The position numbers and the translations under genes were made by a program. From positions 1 through 44,828 of the forward strand of contig NZ_BCBA01000008.1 in the NCBI RefSeq assembly GCF_001320245.1: DNA of 44,828 nucleotides, in the 5' to 3' direction. Each line of letters starts with the position of its first letter. The first letter of the stretch is position 1. This document shows positions 34,881 to 43,393 of this stretch, piece after piece. The notes under the pieces were generated by a model, which was given only the letters and a program-made list of their open reading frames with translations, did no database searches and was not told where the DNA came from. The DNA is from Pseudomonas sp. NBRC 111124. GTDB taxonomy: Bacteria > Pseudomonadota > Gammaproteobacteria > Pseudomonadales > Pseudomonadaceae.

Positions 34881-34910
34881 CAGGTGCGAGAGCCGAAGCC
34901 ATCGCACCTG
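34881..34910. other. Hairpin between DUF2388 copies 3 and 2
   Basis: CAGGTGCGA (34881-34889) and TCGCACCTG (34902-34910) form a perfect 9-bp stem with a 12-base loop. There is no T-run, so it may stabilise the upstream mRNA or reduce read-through rather than end transcription outright. Confidence 0.6.
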
Positions 34911-34926
34911 CTTTGCAGGGCCTTGA

Positions 34927-35244
34927 TCAGATCGCGAGGATGGCCTGAGCCAACTGCGCGTCACTGGCTTGCAGCTGCGGCATGGTCGAGCGGATGTGCA
35001 TGAAGGCACTTTCCAGTCGCGCACCACGAATGGTGCCTTGGGTGCCGACGAAGCTGGCGGCGTCATCACGGGCGGCCTGCACGATCTTGTCATCGCGGAA
35101 CGACGAGGTCAGGTCGGAGGTGGCATCGGTGGAGGCGGCGAAGGCGCGTACCACGGCATCGGTAGTGACAACGAAACTGCTGGCATTGGCGGTGCTGGCC
35201 AGGCCGAGCAGCAGGGCGGCGCCAATCAGGTATTTACGGGACAT
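34927..35244 (-). CDS. DUF2388 small exported protein (copy 3)
   Basis: 105-aa precursor from the ATG at 35244; the open frame continues to 35316, but the signal peptide (1-20, ending ANA) and the AGGAG ten bases upstream fix this start. The mature part closely follows copy 1: VVTTDAVVRAFAASTDATSD, then FRDDKIVQAARDDAASFVG, GTIRGARLESAF and LAQAIL. It is the first gene of the cluster, upstream of copies 2 and 1 and the HExxH/DUF4105 gene, all on the minus strand with small gaps. Confidence 0.83.
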   Translation of the reverse strand: MSRKYLIGAALLLGLASTANASSFVVTTDAVVRAFAASTDATSDLTSSFRDDKIVQAARDDAASFVGTQGTIRGARLESAFMHIRSTMPQLQASDAQLAQAILAI

Positions 35245-35473
35245 GTTCTTGTGCTCCTGGATAGGGTTCTGCTTTATCGGACGCTTGCACAGCTCGTCGC
35301 GGTACGTGTTTGACAACGGGTTCTACCAGACTGCTGAGCGAAGCGTATCACGCGGGGGTGTTTCTGGATGTTAATGAGTGTCTCGGTAGCAAACTGTTAT
35401 GGTCGATTATCGTAGGTTTAATAACTGTACTTGTTTGCCGTGAAACAGCTCTGGGCCGCATATTGCAGGCAAT

Positions 35474-35504
35474 AAAAAACCCGCTGCAGTCGTCTGCAAC
35501 GGGT
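35474..35504 (-). terminator. Intrinsic terminator after the DUF1127 gene
   Basis: On the minus strand AACCCG-T-TGCAG pairs with CTGCA-G-CGGGTT around ACGA, followed by T residues (plus-strand A-run near 35474-35479). Confidence 0.85.
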
Positions 35505-35545
35505 TGGGGAATTCGCGGTGCCGGCCGCAGCCGGCGAACCGGAGC

Positions 35546-35761
35546 TTAGCGCCAGAACGGCTTGCTCAGCTCTTCGTAACGCTGCGACTCGCTGATACCG
35601 GCGTCGGCCAGCAGGCGGGCGTCCAGGCGAGCCAGTTGACGACGGCTGGCCATGCGACGCTGCCACAGCAGCAGAGTAGAGATAGCGCGCAGTGGCAGGG
35701 AAGCCTGGGACTGCTGGGCGTTGCTTTCAAAAACCAGACCGGAACTGAGGGTACGTTCCAT
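35546..35761 (-). CDS. DUF1127 small basic protein
   Basis: 71-aa protein. The C-terminal half (about 30-71) matches DUF1127: LLLWQRRMASRRQLARLDARLLADAGIS fits the family pattern of a short Arg-rich helix followed by LLADIGLS. The family (YjiS-like) is common in proteobacteria, often single and stress-induced; some members affect RNA turnover or phosphate and sugar metabolism, but there is no general function. AAGGA precedes the ATG at 35761, and a good terminator follows. The upstream gap has an unusual set of repeated half-sites (35839-36057). Confidence 0.82.
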   Translation of the reverse strand: MERTLSSGLVFESNAQQSQASLPLRAISTLLLWQRRMASRRQLARLDARLLADAGISESQRYEELSKPFWR

Positions 35762-35838
35762 GATGCTTCATCCTTCCGCTTATGGCGGGATTAGGTAGTG
35801 ATTTAACTGATGCCAATGATCCTCCTCTGTTGTCCATA

Positions 35839-36057
35839 ACAGTAGATACAGTTCACTGGTAATGCGATAGGCCAGTTAACTGTTTAACCCTACTGTTGCA
35901 CTCGAAATAGGCGTAACTGTACCGGTCTGCACTGGAGTGGTGCATTTATGATTGGCTTAGGGAATCTGGAAAGCGTGAGCACGCGAATTTACCAGTACAG
36001 TAGTACAGTTTATTCGGTTGCATGTGAGGAGGTGTTGCGGTGGGCGGGTTTGACTGT
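35839..36057. promoter_or_regulatory. Cluster of ACAGT/ACTGT half-sites
   Basis: In the 352 bases between the DUF1127 start and the CoA-transferase end there is no gene. ACAGT occurs at 35839, 35848, 35997 and 36005, and ACTGT (its reverse complement) at 35879, 35892, 35916 and 36053. Several sit within longer pieces such as CCAGTACAGTAGTACAGT (35992-36009). Less than one occurrence would be expected by chance. GntR/MocR-type regulators are one possibility; no regulator is encoded beside it. Confidence 0.6.
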
Positions 36058-36060
36058 ACT

Positions 36061-36092
36061 GGCCCTGTCGCCAGCGTGGCGGCGACAGGGCC
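36061..36092 (-). terminator. Strong hairpin after the CoA-transferase gene
   Basis: GGCCCTGTCGCC (36061-36072) pairs perfectly with GGCGACAGGGCC (36081-36092). There is no T-run on either strand, so it is a possible terminator or mRNA-stabilising hairpin for the gene ending at 36114. Confidence 0.5.
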
Positions 36093-36113
36093 CGAACAGT
36101 TGAGGCGGTTTGA

Positions 36114-37607
36114 TCAGCTGGCGAGCATGCGCCCGGTTTCTTCCAGGTTCTCGTGCCAGCTCAGTGCTTCACGCAGGATGTGCGGAGTATGGCCGCCACG
36201 CTGGCAGGCGCGATCGAAGTAATCGTTCAGCGCTGCGCGGTAGTCCGGGTGTACACAGTTGTCGATGATCGCCCGAGCGCGCTCACGCGGTGCCAGGCCA
36301 CGCAGGTCGGCCAGGCCTTGCTCGGTGACCAGGATGTCGACGTCGTGTTCGGTGTGGTCAACGTGGCTGACCATCGGCACCACGCTGGAAATGGCACCGC
36401 CCTTGGCGATCGACTTGGTGACGAACACCGCCAGGTGAGCGTTGCGGGCGAAGTCACCCGAGCCGCCGATGCCGTTCATCATCCGGGTGCCACAGACGTG
36501 CGTCGAGTTGACGTTGCCGTAGATGTCGAACTCCAGTGCCGTGTTGATGCCGATGATGCCCAGGCGGCGGACCACTTCAGGGTGGTTGGAGATCTCCTGC
36601 GGGCGCAGGACCAGCTTGTCCTTGTAGCGCTCCAGGTTGCCGAACACGTCAGCATTGCGGCGGGTCGACAGGGTGATCGAGCTGCCCGAAGCAAAGCTCA
36701 GCTTGCCGGCGTCGATCAGGTCGAAGGTCGAGTCCTGCAGGACTTCAGAGTACATGGTCAGGTCTTCGAACGGCGACTCGATCAGGCCGCACATCACCGC
36801 GTTGGCGATGCTGCCGATGCCTGCCTGCAGCGGGCCGAGCTTGTTGGTCATGCGGCCAGCTTCCACTTCCTGCTTGAGGAAGTTGATCAGGTGGTCGGCG
36901 ATGCCCTGGGTTTCGTTATCCGGTGGCAGTACGGTGGAGGGCGAATCTGCTTGATCACTGATGACGATGCCGACGATCTTGGCCGGGTCGATCGGGATCG
37001 CGGTGCTGCCGATGCGGTCGTCGACCTTGACCAGCGGGATCGGTGTGCGGGTCGGGCGATAGGTCGGGATGTAGATGTCGTGCAGGCCTTCGAGGTTGGC
37101 GTTGTGCGACAGGTTGATCTCGACGATCACTTGCTTGGCGAAGATCGCGAAGCTGGCCGAGTTGCCCACCGACGTGGTCGGCACGATGTGGCCCTGTTCG
37201 GTGATGGCCACGGCTTCGATGACCGCGATATCCGGCAGCTTGAGCTGCTGGTTGCGCAGCTGCTCGACGGTTTCCGACAGGTGCTGATCGATGAACATCA
37301 CCTGGCCGTCATTGATAGCCTTGCGCAGGGTGCTGTCGACCTGGAACGGCATGCGACGGGCCAGCACGCCGGCTTCGGTCAGTTGCTTGTCGAGGTCGTT
37401 GCCCAGGCTGGCGCCGGTCATCAGGCTGATTTTCAGTGGCGACTGCTTGGCGCGCTCGGCCAGGGCATGCGGCACGGCCTTGGCTTCGCCGGCGCGGGTG
37501 AACCCGCTCATGCCGACGGTCATGCCGTCCTCGATCAGGCCAGCGGCATCAGCCGCACTCATTACCTTGCTGTGCAGGGAGGACAAGCGGATACGATCAC
37601 GGTACAT
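36114..37607 (-). CDS. Acetyl-CoA hydrolase/CoA-transferase family protein
   Basis: 497-aa class I CoA-transferase. The likely catalytic Glu is E288 in TMYSEVLQDS, which forms the glutamyl-CoA intermediate. The C-terminal signature GIGGSGDFARNAH is typical of the acetate- or propionate-using members (AarC, ScpC, Ach1 types). Its job is probably to move CoA between succinyl-CoA, acetate or propionate; the exact pair cannot be read from sequence. The ATG at 37607 has only a weak ribosome site. It is a single gene between the pnt operon and the DUF1127 region, and no regulator is adjacent. Confidence 0.88.
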   Translation of the reverse strand: MYRDRIRLSSLHSKVMSAADAAGLIEDGMTVGMSGFTRAGEAKAVPHALAERAKQSPLKISLMTGASLGNDLDKQLTEAGVLARRMPFQVDSTLRKAINDGQVMFIDQHLSETVEQLRNQQLKLPDIAVIEAVAITEQGHIVPTTSVGNSASFAIFAKQVIVEINLSHNANLEGLHDIYIPTYRPTRTPIPLVKVDDRIGSTAIPIDPAKIVGIVISDQADSPSTVLPPDNETQGIADHLINFLKQEVEAGRMTNKLGPLQAGIGSIANAVMCGLIESPFEDLTMYSEVLQDSTFDLIDAGKLSFASGSSITLSTRRNADVFGNLERYKDKLVLRPQEISNHPEVVRRLGIIGINTALEFDIYGNVNSTHVCGTRMMNGIGGSGDFARNAHLAVFVTKSIAKGGAISSVVPMVSHVDHTEHDVDILVTEQGLADLRGLAPRERARAIIDNCVHPDYRAALNDYFDRACQRGGHTPHILREALSWHENLEETGRMLAS

Positions 37608-37732
37608 GGATTGTTATCTCGGGCTACTGAAACTACTGCAGCGCAGTCTAGAGATTTCGCCCAGTGCCGTCCCACGACCATGGTCGTATGAGAAGCATTG
37701 AAGTAGAGCCGTTGATCTGGATCATTGAAAGC

Positions 37733-37765
37733 GAAGGCCCCGGGAGAAATCTCGCCGGGGCCTTC
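37733..37765 (-). terminator. Hairpin terminator after pntB
   Basis: GAAGGCCCCGG (37733-37743) pairs with CCGGGGCCTTC (37755-37765), with an inner GAGA/TCTC. On the minus strand it is followed by GCTTTCAA, a weak T-run. Confidence 0.65.
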
Positions 37766-37795
37766 TATATAACGCGCGGTTTTCAGCGAAAAGCT

Positions 37796-39247
37796 TTACT
37801 CGACCGCTTTGACCATATCCTCGATGACCTTCTTCGCGTCACCGAACACCATCATGGTCTTGTCCAAGTAAAACAGTTCGTTGTCCAGGCCGGCATAGCC
37901 GCTGGCCATGGAGCGCTTGTTGACGATGATGGTCTTGGCCTTGAACGCCTCGAGGATCGGCATGCCGGCGATCGGCGACTTGGGATCGTTCTTCGCCGCC
38001 GGGTTGACCACGTCGTTGGCGCCCAGCACCAGTACCACGTCGGCTTGGCCGAACTCGGCGTTGATGTCTTCCATCTCGAACACCTGATCGTACGGCACTT
38101 CGGCTTCGGCCAGCAGTACGTTCATGTGCCCGGGCATGCGCCCTGCCACCGGGTGGATCGCGTACTTCACGGTCACTCCGTTGTGGGTCAGCTTTTCGGT
38201 CAGTTCCTTCAGGGCGTGCTGGGCACGGGCCACCGCCAGGCCGTAGCCCGGGACGATGATCACGCTGTCAGCATTGCTCAGCAGGAAGGTAGCGTCATCA
38301 GCCGAACCGGATTTCACCGGGCGCTGTTCTTTCGAACCTTGCGCCGCGCCAGCATCGGTATCGCCGCCAAAGCCGCCGAGGATGACGTTGAAGAACGAAC
38401 GGTTCATCGCCTTGCACATGATGTACGAGAGGATCGCACCGGACGAGCCGACCAGGGAGCCGGCAATGATCAGCATCGAGTTGTTCAGCGAGAAGCCGAT
38501 ACCGGCCGCTGCCCAACCCGAGTAGCTGTTGAGCATCGACACCACCACCGGCATGTCCGCACCCCCGATCGGAATAATGATCAGTACGCCCATGATGAAG
38601 GCCAGGATCAGCATCAGGGTAAAGGCACTGTAGTGGCCGGTGAAGGTAAACAGCAGGCCCAGGGCGATGGTGGTCAGGCCGAGAATCAGGTTCAGCTTGT
38701 GCTGACCGGCAAACTGTACTGGTGCGCCCTGGAACAGGCGGAACTTGTACTTGCCAGACAGCTTGCCGAAGGCAATCACTGAACCGGAGAAGGTAATGGC
38801 ACCGATGGCTGCGCCGAGGAACAGCTCCAGGCGGTTGCCGGTGGGGATCGGGTCGCTGATGGCGGCAACGATGCCCATCGACTGTGGCTCCAGCACGGCG
38901 GCGATGGCAATGAACACCGCGGCCAGGCCGATCATGCTGTGCATGAAGGCGACCAGTTCCGGCATCTTGGTCATCTCGACGCGCTTGGCCATGATCGAAC
39001 CGGCGGTGCCGCCGACCAGCAGGCCGACGATCACGTAACCGATGCCGGCGGTAGCACCGCCGTTGCCAACAGAGAGGGCGCCAAGCTTATAGATGAGGCC
39101 AACCGTCGTGAGGATCGCGAGCCCCATGCCGATCATGCCGAACAGGTTGCCACGCCGCGAGGTGGTCGGGTGCGACAGGCCCTTGAGCGCCTGGATGAAG
39201 CAAACCGAGGCGACGAGGTAGAGGAGCGTTACCAGATTCATGCTCAT
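37796..39247 (-). CDS. pntB: NAD(P) transhydrogenase subunit beta
   Basis: 483-aa subunit of the proton-translocating transhydrogenase, which makes NADPH from NADH using the proton gradient. The N-terminal part (about 1-270) contains eight or nine membrane helices (domain II). The C-terminal domain III binds NADP(H), with IIVPGYGLAVARAQ (the GYGxA loop), AGRMPGHMNVLLAEA and GANDVVNPAA. The ATG at 39247 lies two bases after the pntAB stop; a second ATG at 39241 is also possible. It is the last gene of the three-gene operon, followed by a hairpin at 37733-37765. Confidence 0.96.
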   Translation of the reverse strand: MSMNLVTLLYLVASVCFIQALKGLSHPTTSRRGNLFGMIGMGLAILTTVGLIYKLGALSVGNGGATAGIGYVIVGLLVGGTAGSIMAKRVEMTKMPELVAFMHSMIGLAAVFIAIAAVLEPQSMGIVAAISDPIPTGNRLELFLGAAIGAITFSGSVIAFGKLSGKYKFRLFQGAPVQFAGQHKLNLILGLTTIALGLLFTFTGHYSAFTLMLILAFIMGVLIIIPIGGADMPVVVSMLNSYSGWAAAGIGFSLNNSMLIIAGSLVGSSGAILSYIMCKAMNRSFFNVILGGFGGDTDAGAAQGSKEQRPVKSGSADDATFLLSNADSVIIVPGYGLAVARAQHALKELTEKLTHNGVTVKYAIHPVAGRMPGHMNVLLAEAEVPYDQVFEMEDINAEFGQADVVLVLGANDVVNPAAKNDPKSPIAGMPILEAFKAKTIIVNKRSMASGYAGLDNELFYLDKTMMVFGDAKKVIEDMVKAVE

Positions 39248-39249
39248 GC

Positions 39250-39564
39250 TTACTTCTGCGCCTCGTTCTTGGTTTTCTTCTTGAACATCTCGAGCATGCG
39301 GCGGGTGACCAGGAAGCCACCAAACACGTTGACCGCAGCCAGGGCTACCGCCAGGGTGCCCATCAGCTTGCCGGCCGGGGTCACGGTCAGGGCTGCGGCC
39401 AGCATGGCACCGACGATGACGATCGCCGAGATGGCGTTGGTAACCGCCATCAGCGGGGTGTGCAGCGCCGGGGTGACGTTCCAGACCACGTGGTAGCCCA
39501 CATAGATGGCCAGCACGAAGATGATCAGGTTGTAGATGCCATGGGAAATCAGCATGTCTTCCAT
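39250..39564 (-). CDS. pntAB: NAD(P) transhydrogenase alpha subunit, membrane part
   Basis: 104-aa membrane piece of the split alpha subunit. The ATG at 39564 has TAAGGAG upstream; the frame is open far further but only inside pntAA. Three membrane helices are seen (about 9-30, 41-60, 66-86), with the conserved YHVVWNVTPALHTPLMAVTNAISA segment and a basic tail. In E. coli this domain is fused to PntA; in pseudomonads the alpha subunit is split in two genes, as here. The gap to pntAA is 11 bases and to pntB two bases, so all three genes form one transcript. Confidence 0.95.
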   Translation of the reverse strand: MEDMLISHGIYNLIIFVLAIYVGYHVVWNVTPALHTPLMAVTNAISAIVIVGAMLAAALTVTPAGKLMGTLAVALAAVNVFGGFLVTRRMLEMFKKKTKNEAQK

Positions 39565-39575
39565 TGTCGTGCTCC

Positions 39576-40697
39576 TTAGCCGTTCTTGCGGACGACCTGG
39601 CCGTCGCGGCACATCAGGCAGGCCGCGACGATGTCGTCTTCGAGGTTGATGACCAGTGCGCCGTCCTTGTCGAACAGCAGCTTCATGAAGTCCAGCAGGT
39701 TGCGTGCATACAGCGCCGAGGCATCGGCTCCCACTTGCGCCGGCAGGTTGGTCGGGCCGACGATGATCACGCCGTTCTCCTGCACCACCTGATCGGCGAC
39801 GGTCAGCGGGCAGTTGCCGCCTTGGGCTGCCGCCAGGTCGATGACCACCGAGCCCGGCTTCATCTGCGCCACGGTTTCGGCGCTGAGCAGGGTCGGGGCC
39901 TTGCGGCCGGGGATCAACGCGGTGGTGATGACGATGTCCGCCTGCTTGGCGCGTTCGTGCACCGCCTGGGCCTGGCGCTGCATCCAGCTGGCCGGCATTG
40001 GCCGGGCATAGCCGCCGACGCCCTCGGCGCATTCACGCTCTTCGTCGGTCTCGTAGGGCACGTCGATGAACTTGGCGCCCAGCGACTCGATCTGCTCCTT
40101 CACAGCCGGACGGACGTCGGACGCCTCGATCACCGCGCCCAGGCGCTTGGCCGTGGCAATGGCCTGCAGGCCGGCAACGCCCGCCCCCAGGATCAGCACA
40201 CGCGCGGCCTTAACGGTACCGGCGGCAGTCATCAGCATGGGCATGAAGCGTGGGTAGTGGTGGGCGGCCAGCAAAACGGCCTTGTAGCCGGCAATGTTGG
40301 CCTGCGACGACAGCACATCCAGGCTTTGAGCCCGTGAGGTGCGCGGCGCGGCTTCCAGGGCGAAAGCGGTAATCCCGCGTTCGGCCATCTTGCCGATCAA
40401 TTCGCTGTTGAAGGGGTTGAGCATCCCCACCAAGAGGCTGCCACTGTTGATCAGGGCCAGCTCCTGGTCGTTGGGGGCGACCACCTTGAGGACCAATTGG
40501 GCGCCGTAGGCATCGGCTGCGCTCCCTAGGGAAGCGCCCACAGCCTCATAGGCACTGTCCGGAATGCTGGCGCTGAGCCCTGCCCCCCGTTGGACGGTGA
40601 CCTGATGGCCCTGGCCAATCAGTTTCTTGATGGTTTCCGGGGTCGCAGCGACCCTTGTCTCACCGGTCTGCGTCTCGAGAGGAACACCAATGTGCAC
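39576..40697 (-). CDS. pntAA: NAD(P) transhydrogenase alpha subunit, NAD-binding part
   Basis: 373 aa from a GTG at 40697 (MHIGVPLETQTGETRVA), which has CAGGAG at the right distance; the frame is open to 40790 but upstream residues are not family-like. It forms cytoplasmic domain I. The N-terminal alanine-dehydrogenase-like part comes first, then the NAD-binding Rossmann segment VLILGAGVAGLQAIATAKRL, with EASDVRP at the end of the second strand. It works with pntAB and pntB as the membrane transhydrogenase. The upstream gap of 423 bases is the likely promoter region. Confidence 0.95.
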   Translation of the reverse strand: MHIGVPLETQTGETRVAATPETIKKLIGQGHQVTVQRGAGLSASIPDSAYEAVGASLGSAADAYGAQLVLKVVAPNDQELALINSGSLLVGMLNPFNSELIGKMAERGITAFALEAAPRTSRAQSLDVLSSQANIAGYKAVLLAAHHYPRFMPMLMTAAGTVKAARVLILGAGVAGLQAIATAKRLGAVIEASDVRPAVKEQIESLGAKFIDVPYETDEERECAEGVGGYARPMPASWMQRQAQAVHERAKQADIVITTALIPGRKAPTLLSAETVAQMKPGSVVIDLAAAQGGNCPLTVADQVVQENGVIIVGPTNLPAQVGADASALYARNLLDFMKLLFDKDGALVINLEDDIVAACLMCRDGQVVRKNG

Positions 40698-41120
40698 GAC
40701 TATTTCTCCTGCGGTGACCTTTTGTCTTTGTAAAAGCCAGCACACTGCGGATGGTGCACTGGGGCGGCTGTTGAGCGCCGGACCCGCCAAATCCAGGGCG
40801 GGCGGAGCATTTTGCAGACGAACCCCAGGGCCTTCAACCGGTTCTGGAGCGAAACGAAGTTAAAACTACAAGTCACCCTGTGACCGTATGTCGCAAGTAA
40901 TGGGCTACAGCCCGTCAAACATGCGCCATTGGCAGATTAGGGGAAAATTTGAATTTTTTTGCGATGATTTCGCGGATGGGTTCGTGAATGTCGTAAAACC
41001 CTCTGAAGCCCGCGTGTTTAGCGGCTCCGATAGGGTTTTTCGATTCACCTGAACAGTTTTCTTGTATGCGACAAAAACGTATATCTGTAGGTGTTTAAAA
41101 TAATTGACTACAAGGATAGG
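40698..41120. other. Intergenic region between pntAA and gcdR
   Basis: No supported gene in 423 bases. It should hold the pnt promoter on the minus strand, but I cannot place -35/-10 boxes with confidence. Visible are a small dyad GTCAC-CCT-GTGAC (40873-40885), a short GGGCTACAGCCC hairpin, an AT-rich stretch near 40945-40960, and a bidirectional terminator at 40995-41040 that closes the gcdR transcript. Confidence 0.6.
40995..41040 (-). terminator. Bidirectional-type terminator after gcdR
   Basis: AAAACCCT (40995-41002) pairs with AGGGTTTT (41032-41039). Inside, GAAGCCCGC (41005-41013) pairs imperfectly with GCGGCTCC (41021-41028). T-runs are present on both strands. Confidence 0.7.
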
Positions 41121-42035
41121 TCAGGCGCGCTCGTCTCTGTGCGAGGCGGTATAAAGCTGCGCCTGGCTCAGCAGCCAGTCACGAAAGGCCCGGAGTGACG
41201 CGGACTCCACCTTGCGGTCGGGAATCATCAGATAGTAGGCCTTGTCGCTGGACAGCGCGTATCTGTTAGCGACTACCAGCCTGCCCGCCTCCAGTTCGCG
41301 TTGGATCAGGAATGGCGGAATCAGCGCGATACCCATTTCATGCATGGCCGCCTGGGCCAGCATGGAGAATAGTTCATAGCGCGGGCCTGCCATGTCGCCC
41401 GCAATGTTCAGCCCCAGGCCGTTGAACCACTGGCGCCAGGCGTAGGGCCGGGTGGTCTGCTGCAGCAATGGCAGGTTGGCGATGCGCTGAGCGTCGAGCG
41501 TGCCCTGCCCGTCCAGCAAGGCCGGGCTGCACACCGGCATGGGGTTCTCACCCATCAGGCGATGGGACTGGGTGCCGGACCAGTCGGCATCTCCGAAGTA
41601 GATGGCGGCGTCGAACGGGGTGTCGGCGAATAGGAATGGGCGGGTACGGTTGGTCAGGTTGACCGTGACCTCGGGGTGACGTTGCTGGAAGTCTTTGAGC
41701 CGTGGCAACAGCCATTGGGTGCCGAAGGTGGGCACCACAGCAAGCTCGATCACGTTGGCACCCTGCTGACGCATCACCGACAAGGTGTCGCGCTCCACTG
41801 CGTCCAGTTGTGCAGCAACCTGCCGGCTATAGGAAAGCCCGGCCTCGGTCAGCTTCACGCCACGTCGTGAGCGCCTGAACAGTTCGACATTGAGGAAGGT
41901 TTCCAGGCCACCGATCTGGCGACAGACGGCACCCTGAGTCAGGGCGAGTTCCTGGGCGGCCTTGGTAAAGCTTTCGTGGCGCGCGGCCGCTTCGAAGCAG
42001 ACCAGTGCGGTGGTGCTGGGGATCTTGCGGCGCAT
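41121..42035 (-). CDS. gcdR: LysR-type regulator of glutarate catabolism
   Basis: 304 aa from the ATG at 42035 (MRRKIPSTTALVCFEAAA); a GTG at 42050 would add five residues but the ATG has TGAGG upstream. The N-terminal winged helix-turn-helix (about 5-65: SFTKAAQELALTQGAVCRQI) is followed by a LysR substrate-binding domain (about 90-295). It is divergent from gcdH, with two LysR-type dyads in the gap. In P. putida the LysR protein in this position is GcdR, which activates gcdHG in response to glutarate; I take the name from that synteny. Terminator at 40995-41040. Confidence 0.9.
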   Translation of the reverse strand: MRRKIPSTTALVCFEAAARHESFTKAAQELALTQGAVCRQIGGLETFLNVELFRRSRRGVKLTEAGLSYSRQVAAQLDAVERDTLSVMRQQGANVIELAVVPTFGTQWLLPRLKDFQQRHPEVTVNLTNRTRPFLFADTPFDAAIYFGDADWSGTQSHRLMGENPMPVCSPALLDGQGTLDAQRIANLPLLQQTTRPYAWRQWFNGLGLNIAGDMAGPRYELFSMLAQAAMHEMGIALIPPFLIQRELEAGRLVVANRYALSSDKAYYLMIPDRKVESASLRAFRDWLLSQAQLYTASHRDERA

Positions 42036-42074
42036 GTACGTCAACCTCACTCATGGAGCCACGAATATGGCGAT

Positions 42075-42104
42075 TTCGAGTATTTCGAAGTGACAAAATA
42101 TCAC
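42075..42104. promoter_or_regulatory. Two LysR-type dyads in the gcdR/gcdH gap
   Basis: TTCGA-GTATT-TCGAA (42075-42089) and GTGA-N7-TCAC (42090-42104) stand end to end. Both fit the T-N11-A pattern of LysR operators, and they are placed about 40-70 bases from gcdR and 94-123 from gcdH. Likely GcdR binding sites. Confidence 0.6.
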
Positions 42105-42197
42105 TGATGCGTGCGCAATCCTCGTTTGTCGTGGTGCCTGATCAGGCCTAGGATCAATGGCACAAGAAACCGCTCCCCTATTTCGAGGATTTCGCTC

Positions 42198-43379
42198 ATG
42201 GCCGGTAAAGCAAGCTTCAACTGGATCGACCCGCTGCTGCTGGATCAGCAGCTCACTGAAGAAGAGCGCATGGTGCGTGACAGCGCTTATCAGTTCGCCC
42301 AGGACAAGCTGGCTCCGCGCGTGCTGGAAGCCTTCCGTCACGAACAGACCGACCCGGCCATCTTTCGCGAGATGGGTGAAGTCGGCCTGCTCGGCGCGAC
42401 CATCCCCGAGCAATACGGTGGCAGCGGCCTGAACTATGTGTGCTATGGCCTGATTGCCCGTGAAGTAGAGCGAATCGACTCCGGCTACCGTTCGATGATG
42501 AGCGTGCAGTCGTCGCTGGTGATGGTGCCGATCAATGAGTTCGGTACCGAGGCGCAGAAGCAGAAGTACCTGCCCAAGCTGGCCTCCGGCGAGTGGATTG
42601 GCTGCTTCGGCCTCACCGAGCCTAACCATGGCTCCGACCCGGGCGCGATGATCACCCGTGCCCGGAAGGTCGATGGCGGCTATCGCCTGAGTGGCAGCAA
42701 GATGTGGATCACCAACAGCCCGATCGCCGATGTATTCGTGGTCTGGGCCAAGGATGATGCCGGCGATATCCGCGGCTTTGTCCTGGAAAAAGGCTGGCAA
42801 GGCCTCAGCGCTCCAGCAATCCACGGCAAGGTTGGCCTGCGGGCGTCGATCACCGGTGAAATTGTCATGGACAACGTGTTCGTGCCTGAAGAAAACATCT
42901 TCCCGGATGTGCGCGGTCTCAAAGGTCCGTTCACCTGCCTGAACTCGGCGCGTTATGGCATTTCCTGGGGTGCGCTGGGTGCGGCCGAAGCCTGCTGGCA
43001 CACCGCTCGCCAATACACCCTGGACCGCCAGCAGTTCGGTCGCCCGCTGGCTGCCAACCAGCTGATCCAGAAGAAGCTGGCCGACATGCAGACCGAAATC
43101 ACCCTGGCCCTGCAAGGCTGCCTGCGCCTTGGGCGTATGAAGGACGAAGGCACTGCGGCGGTGGAAATCACCTCGATCATGAAGCGCAACTCCTGCGGCA
43201 AGGCTCTGGACATTGCTCGCATGGCCCGCGACATGCTGGGTGGCAACGGCATCTCCGACGAGTTCGGCGTGGCTCGCCACCTGGTCAACCTCGAGGTGGT
43301 CAATACCTATGAGGGTACCCATGACGTGCACGCGCTGATCCTCGGGCGTGCGCAGACCGGCATCCAGGCTTTCTACTGA
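42198..43379 (+). CDS. gcdH: Glutaryl-CoA dehydrogenase
   Basis: 393-aa flavoprotein of the acyl-CoA dehydrogenase family. It oxidises and decarboxylates glutaryl-CoA to crotonyl-CoA in lysine/glutarate breakdown. The ATG at 42198 has GAGGA upstream; the open frame extends further without a start signal. The helical N-terminal domain, the beta domain ([15 protein letters not shown]) and the C-terminal helical domain are complete. The catalytic Glu is E372 in [17 protein letters not shown], whose position is typical of glutaryl-CoA dehydrogenases. gcdG follows after 14 bases; gcdR lies divergent. The call is firm. Confidence 0.96.
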   Translation: MAGKASFNWIDPLLLDQQLTEEERMVRDSAYQFAQDKLAPRVLEAFRHEQTDPAIFREMGEVGLLGATIPEQYGGSGLNYVCYGLIAREVERIDSGYRSMMSVQSSLVMVPINEFGTEAQKQKYLPKLASGEWIGCFGLTEPNHGSDPGAMITRARKVDGGYRLSGSKMWITNSPIADVFVVWAKDDAGDIRGFVLEKGWQGLSAPAIHGKVGLRASITGEIVMDNVFVPEENIFPDVRGLKGPFTCLNSARYGISWGALGAAEACWHTARQYTLDRQQFGRPLAANQLIQKKLADMQTEITLALQGCLRLGRMKDEGTAAVEITSIMKRNSCGKALDIARMARDMLGGNGISDEFGVARHLVNLEVVNTYEGTHDVHALILGRAQTGIQAFY

Positions 43380-43393
43380 TAAGGAGCCAGTCC

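Noticed and set aside
36153..37691. 512-codon open frame antisense to the CoA-transferase
   Set aside because: The opposite strand encodes a clear enzyme with catalytic Glu; the antisense product has no recognisable fold.
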